A stretch of 16,817 nucleotides of DNA from VMDJ01 sp965659945 (GTDB taxonomy: Bacteria > Pseudomonadota > Gammaproteobacteria > Chromatiales > Chromatiaceae), in the NCBI GenBank assembly GCA_965659945.1, contig CBFHYJ010000036.1, positions 1 through 16,817 of the forward strand, read 5' to 3'. The notes under the pieces were generated by a model. The model did no database searches. It saw only the letters and a program-made list of their open reading frames with translations, and was not told where the DNA came from. Each line of letters starts with the position of its first letter. Within the stretch, counting starts at the first letter, position 1. A program made the position numbers and the translations under genes. Shown piece by piece: positions 7,506 to 14,079 of the stretch.

Positions 7506-8543
7506 TTAGTGTTGTCTTTCCTTACTCTCTGTCAAAGAGGCATAAATGGTCTGCGCCACACAGGCTTTGTAATCCCAGTACGCCAAACCTTCAGCCGAAC
7601 TGGCATCAAAGCCCCAGATTTGCTTCACATAACCGTTGACCAAAAAGAAGCTATCGCAGGCTTCATTCCAAATGGGGATATCCAATAACTTTACATTCGA
7701 TCGACTTAACGGCAACAAATCACCCTCCACCGAATCGTTATAGCTTTTCGCTTGCGCCAAAGCACACTCAAAGAAAGCTTCTGGTGCAAGATCATCTGCG
7801 CAGTATTCAATCAACTGATGCTGATAACCCAGATATTGCTCCATGTAAGCATTCGGACCAACACCCATACCCATCATCGCGATCTGTAGAGGCTGCAAAG
7901 TCGTGACTTCTTCGAGCTTGTTCTGAGTAAAGCCTCGGAAGAAGTGCCCAATCATCGGCGGCAAAGTATCCGTTAAATAAAAGTTCGTTTGTGTTGCAGC
8001 TAAAACATCGAGATGGCCAAAGATCTGCATTTGCAACACACCGCATTGAAAAGATTGGCGCAAAGAACACTCAGGAAAACGTGCCGTTTGCTCGCCCACT
8101 GCTTCTAAGAAAGGGAAATACAATTTATCAAAGGCGGCTAAGTGGTCTGCTTGCTTGACCCCCGCTCGCTTACCCTCAGGAAACAAATCAAAGTTTCGTA
8201 TTTGATATAGCTGTGCGGTCTGATCCGAATTTTCGAGTGGGATCTGTTCAAAAGTGACATCTGCACCCCACTTAAACATGAATTCACCAATCGGTAATTC
8301 ATAGCCTTCGTAAAAATCTTCTACCTGTTCATCAATCGGCACATCGCGATTGGTCGGAATAGTTTGTGACACCGCTTGGATAACCGGCATGTAATCTTCT
8401 TCAGGACGACGCGTACCGGCGTAAAATCCAATCAATGTGAAAAAGCCATGCAGCTGAGCTCGGCTCATGCCCATCGCGTGCATCATATTGGCGGCCGCGG
8501 CAGAGGCCGTCGGCAAACCTTCTAAATCGTGGTCAGTTAGCAT
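7506..8543 (-). CDS. Conserved-looking protein of unknown function
   Basis: A 345-aa protein that I do not recognise. It has no signal peptide and no clear membrane segment, so it is probably cytoplasmic. The sequence is rich in aromatic and acidic residues (for example DEQVEDFYEGYELPIGEF near 95-112) and has a Met/Gly-rich segment, IAMMGMGVGPN, near 222-232. There are five Cys, not arranged as an obvious metal site. The start has a GAGAG ribosome site about 8 nt upstream. Translation appears coupled to the renalase-like flavoprotein downstream, so the two may share a pathway. No catalytic motif is evident. Confidence 0.8.
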   Translation of the reverse strand: MLTDHDLEGLPTASAAAANMMHAMGMSRAQLHGFFTLIGFYAGTRRPEEDYMPVIQAVSQTIPTNRDVPIDEQVEDFYEGYELPIGEFMFKWGADVTFEQIPLENSDQTAQLYQIRNFDLFPEGKRAGVKQADHLAAFDKLYFPFLEAVGEQTARFPECSLRQSFQCGVLQMQIFGHLDVLAATQTNFYLTDTLPPMIGHFFRGFTQNKLEEVTTLQPLQIAMMGMGVGPNAYMEQYLGYQHQLIEYCADDLAPEAFFECALAQAKSYNDSVEGDLLPLSRSNVKLLDIPIWNEACDSFFLVNGYVKQIWGFDASSAEGLAYWDYKACVAQTIYASLTESKERQH

Positions 8544-8729
8544 TAATTCGCTCTCTTGGTTCTGATAGGAGCATCATCCACAACTTCACGTCGTTTTGAC
8601 AGAACTTGTTCAGCTACACCACTTTTATTCCAAGACATTCACCAAAAAACCCGCAATACCTAGTCGAGAAAGGTTTTTTGTTGCGGTCTTTTTGCTAAAA
8701 GATAATCAAAAATTAAACAGGTATTTCAG
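8544..8729. promoter_or_regulatory. Divergent intergenic region with candidate promoter and hairpin
   Basis: This gap separates the unknown 345-aa gene from the DUF3846-like gene. On the plus strand TTGTTG (8678-8683) lies 17 nt before GATAAT (8701-8706), a moderate sigma-70 promoter giving a very short leader. Just upstream are nested inverted repeats: AAAAAACC (8644-8651) with GGTTTTTT (8672-8679), or CCGCAA (8651-8656) with TTGCGG (8681-8686) followed by TCTTTTT. No promoter for the minus-strand gene stood out. Confidence 0.4.
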
Positions 8730-9026
8730 ATGAAAGCATTTTTGATTAGCCCCGAATCTCAATCAATCGAAACGATCGAGATTCTAGACCAAAATGACAT
8801 ACAGACTCAGATTGGTTATGACACCGTTATCTCTGATGAACTTGGCGATGATCAACACATCTTTTTTGACGAAGAGTGCTTCTTACGACAAGCCAAAGGG
8901 CGTTTCCAGATAGATAAGCTGGTTCCCATCTCTGGTAAAGCCGTCATCATGGGAATGTCGGGAGACGCGCTCACAGATGTCACACTCGACAAATCTGCTT
9001 TAGCTGCTCGCGTGAGCTTTTCCTAA
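8730..9026 (+). CDS. Small DUF3846-like protein
   Basis: A 98-aa soluble acidic protein. The opening MKAFLISPESQSIETIE, the middle HIFFDEECFLRQ and the late GKAVIMGMS pattern resemble small proteins annotated as DUF3846, with unknown function; this is recalled similarity and not a search. It ends 5 bp before the UbiB-like gene, so the two are probably co-transcribed and translationally coupled. The start is the only sensible ATG and follows a weak AGG-containing site. Confidence 0.75.
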   Translation: MKAFLISPESQSIETIEILDQNDIQTQIGYDTVISDELGDDQHIFFDEECFLRQAKGRFQIDKLVPISGKAVIMGMSGDALTDVTLDKSALAARVSFS

Positions 9027-9031
9027 AAATC

Positions 9032-10342
9032 ATGGCGGGTAGAAAGGTCACCACCAGTCGCATTGGACGTTTTGGGGTTCTGAGCAAACTTGCCGGCGGC
9101 ATTGCCACGGGTGTGATGACCGAAGCGAGCAAGCAATGGGTAAGTGGCAACCGCCCTGCCCTCAAAGACCTTGTGCTGACCCCTCGCAACCTAGAACGCA
9201 TGGGTAAAACACTCTCTGAGTTGCGTGGTGCCGCCATGAAGCTTGGTCAGCTGTTATCTATGGATAGCGGCAACGTGCTGCCTCCCGAACTTAGCGAGCT
9301 ACTCAGCTCATTGCGCTCAGATGCTACGCACCTACCGTTGGGTGAAACCGCCAAAGTGCTAAAAGCGAATTGGGGTGATCACTGGGATCAACAATTCCAA
9401 CGCTTCAACTTCACTCCAGTGGCTGCTGCATCCATTGGTCAAGTGCATTATGCCGAGCTGAAAGATGGTCGTCGTGTGGCAGTCAAACTCCAATACCCAG
9501 GCATTCGTAAAAGCATCGACAGTGACATTGATAATGTCGCGATGGTGCTCCGCTGGTCTGGTTTGCTACCTGAGGGTTTAGACCTGTCGCCACTTCTCGA
9601 TGAAGCCAAGCAGCAACTCCACACCGAAGCGGATTATCTACTCGAAGCACAACACCTTAGAGACTACGCTGAACGCACTAAAGAGATCGACTACTTAGAA
9701 GTGCCCGAGGTACTCGATAAGCTAACAACCGAACACGTACTGGTGATGGACTGGCTTGATGGCAAGCCGATTGATGCGCTTGTTAACGAACCGACTGAAT
9801 TGCGTAATGAAATGGGCAATCGATTACTGAGTCTAGCGGTCACCGAAGTGTTCGAATGGGGAACCGCACAAACTGACCCCAACTTTGCTAACTACCTTTA
9901 CGATGCTGATCGTCGTGTACTACAACTGCTCGACTTTGGTGCCACTCGCGTAATCCCTGATGCGCTACAACATGCACTCAAACAGCTACTTACCGCCTGT
10001 TTAGAAAACAACCAACAAGCCATTCATCACAGCGCTTGCCAAGTGGGTTATCTCGACAGTACCGACCCAGAACCATACGCCCATGCGATCAACCAAATGA
10101 TCGAATTAGCCACCTCACCCTTACGAATGATGGAAAACGTCAACTTCCGTCAGCTACAAATTGCGGATGAGCTCCAAGAGCTAGTGGTAGATCTTCGCTT
10201 AAAACAGAAGTTTTATCGCTTGCCACCCACCGACGTATTGTTCCTACACCGTAAGCTCGGCGGTCTGTATCTGACGCTGCAAAAGATTAATGCCGATTTG
10301 CCGGTAAGACCTATCGTCAGCTCTTTTGCTAACGCTGCTTAG
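9032..10342 (+). CDS. ABC1/UbiB/COQ8-family atypical kinase-like protein
   Basis: A member of the ABC1 (UbiB/COQ8) atypical kinase family, whose members support ubiquinone biosynthesis or lipid handling, probably as ATPases. In the 436-aa sequence the family-specific KxGQ motif is AMKLGQ (K70, Q73). The Ala-rich nucleotide loop is AAASIGQ (131-137), the ATP-anchoring lysine is K152 in VAVKLQ, ExD is E199-A-D201, the catalytic-loop equivalent is TDPNFANY (281-288) and the metal-binding DFG is D301-G303. TDPNFANY replaces the HADPHPGN form of classical UbiB, placing it in a COQ8-like side branch. No C-terminal membrane anchor is obvious, unlike E. coli UbiB. There is no clear ribosome site, which fits coupling to the gene before it. 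Its end overlaps the convergent yaiI by 14 bp. Confidence 0.9.
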   Translation: MAGRKVTTSRIGRFGVLSKLAGGIATGVMTEASKQWVSGNRPALKDLVLTPRNLERMGKTLSELRGAAMKLGQLLSMDSGNVLPPELSELLSSLRSDATHLPLGETAKVLKANWGDHWDQQFQRFNFTPVAAASIGQVHYAELKDGRRVAVKLQYPGIRKSIDSDIDNVAMVLRWSGLLPEGLDLSPLLDEAKQQLHTEADYLLEAQHLRDYAERTKEIDYLEVPEVLDKLTTEHVLVMDWLDGKPIDALVNEPTELRNEMGNRLLSLAVTEVFEWGTAQTDPNFANYLYDADRRVLQLLDFGATRVIPDALQHALKQLLTACLENNQQAIHHSACQVGYLDSTDPEPYAHAINQMIELATSPLRMMENVNFRQLQIADELQELVVDLRLKQKFYRLPPTDVLFLHRKLGGLYLTLQKINADLPVRPIVSSFANAA

Positions 10343-10778
10343 CCAACCAACGATCTAATTGATTCGCAAACGCCTGCTTATCGTTGGCATTAAGTGCAGC
10401 AGGTCCGCCTGATTGAATACCACTGCTACGCATAGTTTCCATAAAGTCACGAATATTCAGTCGCCCTTTGATGTTCTCAGCTGTAAATAACTCGCCACGC
10501 GGGCTAAGCGCCAAACCACCTTTGCTGATGATTTCATCGGCCAAAGGAATATCACTGGTAATCACCAGATCACCTGCCACGCTACGCTGAACGATCTCGT
10601 TATCCGTGACATCAAAACCGGATGGCACCTGCACACTTGAGATATATTTTGAGTGAGGTACTGATAACGCCTGATTAGCCACTAACGTCAGCTGTATATG
10701 TGTACGTACAGCCGCTTTATAAAGCACCTCTTTGATGATCACTGGACACGCATCGGCATCCACCCAGATCTGCGCCAT
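10329..10778 (-). CDS. yaiI: UPF0178 (YaiI/YqxD) family protein
   Basis: A 149-aa protein of the DUF188/UPF0178 family, related to PIN-like nuclease folds but without an established role. Signature segments are MAQIWVDADACP (1-12, with acidic D7 and D9), GDLVITSDIPLADE (69-82) and SPRGELFT (about 92-99). It ends the minus-strand dnaX block and starts 3 bp after the hinT stop. The 3' end overlaps the opposite ABC1 gene by 14 bp. Confidence 0.92.
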   Translation of the reverse strand: MAQIWVDADACPVIIKEVLYKAAVRTHIQLTLVANQALSVPHSKYISSVQVPSGFDVTDNEIVQRSVAGDLVITSDIPLADEIISKGGLALSPRGELFTAENIKGRLNIRDFMETMRSSGIQSGGPAALNANDKQAFANQLDRWLAKQR

Positions 10779-10781
10779 AGA

Positions 10782-11126
10782 CTAGCCTGGAGGCCAAGTG
10801 AGTTGTCGACCCGCCAACAAATGAAGATGCACGTGATAAACCGTCTGACCACCATCGCCATTACAGTTCATAACTGCACGGTAACCTGCTTCATCAAAAC
10901 CTAACTCTTTGGCCAAGGTTGCTGCAGCAGCATATAAACGCCCCATAATCGCTTCGTTACTTTGATCCACATCATTGATCGTGGCGATATGTTGCTTAGG
11001 GATTAATAAATAGTGATGTGGCGCTTGCGGATTAAGGTCACGAAAACCGATCACAAGGTCGTCTTCGTATACCTTGTCAGATGGAATATCACCGCTAACA
11101 ATTTTGCAAAAAATACAGTCACTCAT
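10782..11126 (-). CDS. hinT: HIT-family nucleotide hydrolase (HinT)
   Basis: A purine nucleoside phosphoramidase-type histidine triad protein, cytoplasmic and dimeric in the family. At 114 aa it has the expected length. The catalytic triad motif is HVHLHLL (98-104; H98, H100, H102), preceded by NCNGDGGQTVYHVH. The N-terminus has a CxxC pair (C4, C7), seen in many HIT proteins that bind zinc. It lies 9 bp after recR and 3 bp before yaiI in the same operon. Confidence 0.96.
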   Translation of the reverse strand: MSDCIFCKIVSGDIPSDKVYEDDLVIGFRDLNPQAPHHYLLIPKQHIATINDVDQSNEAIMGRLYAAAATLAKELGFDEAGYRAVMNCNGDGGQTVYHVHLHLLAGRQLTWPPG

Positions 11127-11135
11127 TGCGATTAC

Positions 11136-11741
11136 CTACTTGTTAATTATTTTCTGTCTACCCGCGAATGCATGCGCCAAAGTGCCACTGTCGACATATT
11201 CCAGTTCGCCCCCAAGCGGTACACCATGTGCAATACGCGAGATGTTCTCCACTGCGCCCTCTGCCATATCACTGATGTAATGTGCGGTGGCTTCACCCTC
11301 TACCGTGGTCGTCATCGCTAAGATCAATTCGTTAATCTCGCCACTTTTTAATCTTTCTCGTAATTGATCCAGACCTAATTCTTTAGGCCCTATGCCATCG
11401 AGTGGTGACAAACGACCACCAAGCACGTAATACAAACCCCGAAAATCGGTGGCTTGCTCAATCGCCATCACATCCATGGGGTTCTCAACCACACATAAGG
11501 AACCGTTAGCTCGCTCAGGACGTGAACAAAGTTTGCATATCTCTTTTTCGGTGAGTGTTCGGCAGGTTTTGCAATGCCCGATTTGTTCCATGGCATCGGC
11601 AAGCACAACCGATAAACGTCGACCGCCTTCACGATTACGCTCTAACAAGTGGAATGCCATGCGTTGCGCAGACTTAGGCCCTACACCCGGCAAACAACGC
11701 AGCGCATCAATCAATTGTGACAGTAGCGAAGCGTCGCTCAT
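11136..11741 (-). CDS. recR: Recombination mediator RecR
   Basis: Acts with RecF and RecO to load RecA on gapped DNA. The 201-aa protein has the helix-hairpin-helix LPGVGPKSAQRMAFHLL (17-33), the C4 zinc site (C57, C60, C69, C72) and a Toprim domain beginning at SLCVVENPMDVMAIE (81-95) and including the GRLSPLDGIGP loop (109-119). Its start overlaps the ybaB stop by one base (TAATG), so translation is coupled. The dnaX-ybaB-recR order is widespread in bacteria. Confidence 0.98.
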   Translation of the reverse strand: MSDASLLSQLIDALRCLPGVGPKSAQRMAFHLLERNREGGRRLSVVLADAMEQIGHCKTCRTLTEKEICKLCSRPERANGSLCVVENPMDVMAIEQATDFRGLYYVLGGRLSPLDGIGPKELGLDQLRERLKSGEINELILAMTTTVEGEATAHYISDMAEGAVENISRIAHGVPLGGELEYVDSGTLAHAFAGRQKIINK

Positions 11742-12061
11742 TAGAACGGTAGCTTCATACCAGGTGGTAGGTTAATACCGGCGGTCACGCCAGCCATTTG
11801 TTCTTTGCTATGTGCTTCAAGCTTATGCACGGCATCATTCATGGCAGCCGCGACGAGGTCTTCGAGCATCTCTTTGTCATCCAGTACCGAGTCGCCAATC
11901 TGCACGCGACGCACTTCATGCTTACCATTGAGTGTTACGCTGACTAAGCCACCACCTGACTCGCCGGTGATCTCTGCTTTTGCGAGTTCTTCTTGCGCCT
12001 TTTGCAGATCAGCCTGCATCTTTTGCGCTTGTTTCATTAAGTTACCAATTCCACCTTTCAT
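11741..12061 (-). CDS. ybaB: YbaB/EbfC nucleoid-associated protein
   Basis: A 106-aa DNA-binding, nucleoid-associated protein that forms a dimer. The N-terminal helix (about 7-30, MKQAQKMQADLQKAQEELAK) is the characteristic coiled segment, followed by GGGLVSVTLNGKHEVRRV and the C-terminal GINLPPGMKLPF tail. A GAGAG-like ribosome site precedes the ATG, 20 bp after the dnaX stop. Confidence 0.97.
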   Translation of the reverse strand: MKGGIGNLMKQAQKMQADLQKAQEELAKAEITGESGGGLVSVTLNGKHEVRRVQIGDSVLDDKEMLEDLVAAAMNDAVHKLEAHSKEQMAGVTAGINLPPGMKLPF

Positions 12062-12081
12062 CTTTTACATCTCTCGGTTGG

Positions 12082-13743
12082 TTATTTCGGTTCGATGGCA
12101 CGGATAGAACCCGCGACCACTTCGGCATCAAAGGTGTCTTGAAGACCCCGCACAAAGGGATCATTCAAGACATCATGTTCAGCTTGTTGTTGACGGTTCT
12201 CTGCTGCCACTTGTGCACGTTCAGCAGGTGTATCGCTCGCCTGCCCGGCCTGCAGTTTTAATTTGAGGTTATTACCTGCAAATCGCTGTAATGCTTCGAG
12301 CAAACGTTTTTCTGCAGCTGACCCCATCATACTGGCAAAGTTGTCAGCAACCGACATGGTCAACAGGTTTCCGTCTTGAGCAACCGGCATACAGTTGGCA
12401 GCTAGCTGTGCCGCCATGCCGTTGATCTCGAGTCGCGGCAACACTTTATGCCAGTCCATCAAATCAACGCTCGTTTGTGGTGATGCTTCAGCTGTTGGAG
12501 CAGGTGCGGGATCTTCTTTCGACTGAACAGGTTTCGTGGCTTCAATCGGTTTAGCTGCGGCAGCTTTTGGCGTTGTCTCTGATACTGGCTTAGCAGCCGC
12601 TTGAGGGGCTGCAGGCTTTTTTACCGGGGCAGCTTTTGGCGTTTTCGCCTCACTCACTGCCCCTGGGCGAAAAGCCATCATCCTTAGCAGGACCATCTCG
12701 AAGCCGCTTTGCATATCCGGCGCGAGCGTGATGTCACGCTGACCGACCAAGCCGATCTGGTAGTACAGCTGAATATCTTCAGGGGTTAACTGATCTGCTA
12801 ATGACTGCAAGGTACTGGCATCACCCCAACCTGACTGCCACGCATCTGGCGCATGCTTAAGTAGACTCAAACGATGCAACAAGGTCAGCATGTCTTTTAA
12901 CAAGGCTGAGAAATCAGGTGCCGCTTGTGCAAGTGCTTGAATCGATTGCACAACCGCATGGCCATCACCGGCATGTACATCAGCGAGCATCTTTGGCAGT
13001 TCATCGGCTGCAACCACGCCGAGCATGTCGCGCACTGGTTCGAGCTGCACCGTGCCACCGCCAAACGCGATCGCTTGATCAAGTAAGCTCAGACCATCAC
13101 GCATACTGCCATCTGCAGCACGCGCAATCAGATAAAGCGCTTCTTTATCGGCTTGGATATTCTCAGCACCTAAGATGTGTTCAAACTGTTTTTCGATTTT
13201 CTCAATGGGCAGACGGTTAAGACCAAACTGCAAACAACGCGACAACACAGTGACCGGGACTTTTTGTGGATCGGTGGTCGCAAGCAAAAACTTAACGTGT
13301 GGTGGTGGTTCTTCGAGTGTTTTTAACAGCGCGTTAAAGCTGTGGTTCGAGAACATGTGCACCTCGTCGATCAGGTACACCTTATAACGACCACGCACTG
13401 GTGCGTACGGCACGTTATCGAGTAGCTCACGGGTATCATCCACGCCAGTTTTTGATGCTGCATCGACCTCGATCAAATCCACGAAGCGACCTTCATCGAC
13501 TTCACGGCACACACTGCACTCACCACACGGCTGTGAACCGACACCGGTTTCGCAGTTAAGTGATTTAGACAAGATACGCGCAATGGTGGTTTTGCCTACG
13601 CCACGGGTTCCGGTAAACAGATACGCATGGTGCAAACGATCGTTATCTAACGCATTACTCAGCGCACGAACAACGTGTTCTTGACCGACCAGTTCCGAGA
13701 AGGTTTTTGGACGCCAGCGACGCGCCAAGACCTGATAAGACAT
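12082..13743 (-). CDS. dnaX: DNA polymerase III tau subunit (and likely gamma by frameshift)
   Basis: The clamp-loader ATPase of the replisome. From the ATG at 13743 the tau product is 553 aa, beginning MSYQVLARRWRPKTFSELVG as in other DnaX proteins. Walker A is GTRGVGKT (45-52), the zinc module is C64, C73, C76 and C79, Walker B is LIDEVH (124-129) and the SRC motif carries the arginine finger (168-170). A Pro/Ala/Lys-rich linker (about 365-425) leads to the tau-specific C-terminal region (from about 430). The start is set by homology and by GAAGG 7 nt upstream. The same frame stays open to 13881, but those 46 codons overlap the 4.5S RNA. A slippery A AAA AAG at codons 374-376 predicts a gamma-like product of about 384 aa. 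It heads the ybaB-recR-hinT-yaiI genes. Confidence 0.97.
   Translation of the reverse strand: MSYQVLARRWRPKTFSELVGQEHVVRALSNALDNDRLHHAYLFTGTRGVGKTTIARILSKSLNCETGVGSQPCGECSVCREVDEGRFVDLIEVDAASKTGVDDTRELLDNVPYAPVRGRYKVYLIDEVHMFSNHSFNALLKTLEEPPPHVKFLLATTDPQKVPVTVLSRCLQFGLNRLPIEKIEKQFEHILGAENIQADKEALYLIARAADGSMRDGLSLLDQAIAFGGGTVQLEPVRDMLGVVAADELPKMLADVHAGDGHAVVQSIQALAQAAPDFSALLKDMLTLLHRLSLLKHAPDAWQSGWGDASTLQSLADQLTPEDIQLYYQIGLVGQRDITLAPDMQSGFEMVLLRMMAFRPGAVSEAKTPKAAPVKKPAAPQAAAKPVSETTPKAAAAKPIEATKPVQSKEDPAPAPTAEASPQTSVDLMDWHKVLPRLEINGMAAQLAANCMPVAQDGNLLTMSVADNFASMMGSAAEKRLLEALQRFAGNNLKLKLQAGQASDTPAERAQVAAENRQQQAEHDVLNDPFVRGLQDTFDAEVVAGSIRAIEPK
12590..12622 (-). other. Predicted programmed -1 frameshift site in dnaX
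   Basis: The minus strand reads GTA AAA AAG CCT in frame, giving the A AAA AAG heptamer (12616-12622), the same as in E. coli dnaX. After a -1 slip, eight codons (ACSPSSGC) follow before TAA at 12590-12592. Downstream by 3 nt, GCAGCC (12607-12612) and GGCTGC (12593-12598) form a 6-bp stem with an 8-nt loop that could stimulate slippage. No Shine-Dalgarno-like stimulator is seen at the usual ~10 nt upstream. The product would keep the ATPase and oligomerisation domains and lose the tau tail. Confidence 0.72.
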
Positions 13744-13806
13744 GTTGTGCCTTCTTATTATTTGAGTAAAGGAAGAGTCTACCTGAATCGGCTTTTGGAA
13801 TGGAGA

Positions 13807-13914
13807 GGCGACCCTGCCAGCGATTCCCGGCGCACGAGTCAGCTGCTGTGGCTGCTCCCTTCCGGGCCTGACCAGATTCACAACCTATCGTCGCGGGAGA
13901 CCAACAGGGTCACC
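13807..13914 (-). ncRNA. ffs: 4.5S (small bacterial) signal recognition particle RNA
   Basis: The RNA scaffold of the bacterial SRP, which binds Ffh and targets membrane proteins co-translationally. The conserved apical part reads GGTCAGGCCCGGAAGGGAG followed by CAGCCACAGCAG, with the GGAA tetraloop at 13860-13863 and the asymmetric and symmetric loops bound by the Ffh M domain. The ends pair: GGTGACCCTG at the 5' side with CAGGGTCGCC at the 3' side, giving about 108 nt. Exact ends are estimated from this pairing. A strong promoter lies just upstream and dnaX begins 63 bp downstream. I see no T-tract terminator between them, so some transcripts may read into dnaX. Confidence 0.95.
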
Positions 13915-13927
13915 ATAGAAGCGGCGC

Positions 13928-13956
13928 ATTATGCCAGAAGGACTAACGCGCGTCAG
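13928..13956 (-). promoter_or_regulatory. Extended -10 sigma-70 promoter for the 4.5S RNA
   Basis: On the minus strand CTGACG (13951-13956) is followed after 17 nt by CATAAT (13928-13933), which carries the TGG of an extended -10. The discriminator after it is GC-rich (GCGCCGC), as in stable-RNA promoters. Transcription would start about 7-12 nt downstream, at or just before the 5' end of the RNA. Confidence 0.75.
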
Positions 13957-14042
13957 AATTCGACTAAAAGTTTATACCAGCGCAAAAACTGCTGATTCCA
14001 TCGCTCTTTTTTCCCTGTTAGGCTCGAGGACATAAAAATAAT

Positions 14043-14065
14043 GTGTGGCGAACCTTCGACCACAC
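14043..14065 (+). promoter_or_regulatory. Leader hairpin just upstream of dabB
   Basis: GTGTGG pairs with CCACAC, continuing as CGA with TCG after a single bulged A around an ACCT loop. The hairpin ends 4 nt before the CGAGGGG ribosome site of dabB. The octamer GCTCGAGG is repeated on both sides (14022-14029 and 14066-14073). It could affect translation or mRNA stability; a regulator is not known. Confidence 0.4.
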
Positions 14066-14079
14066 GCTCGAGGGGATAG

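Noticed and set aside
13744..13881. N-terminal 46-codon extension of dnaX
   Set aside because: It translates most of the 4.5S RNA and has no DnaX similarity; the family start MSYQVLARRWRP is at 13743 with a good ribosome site.
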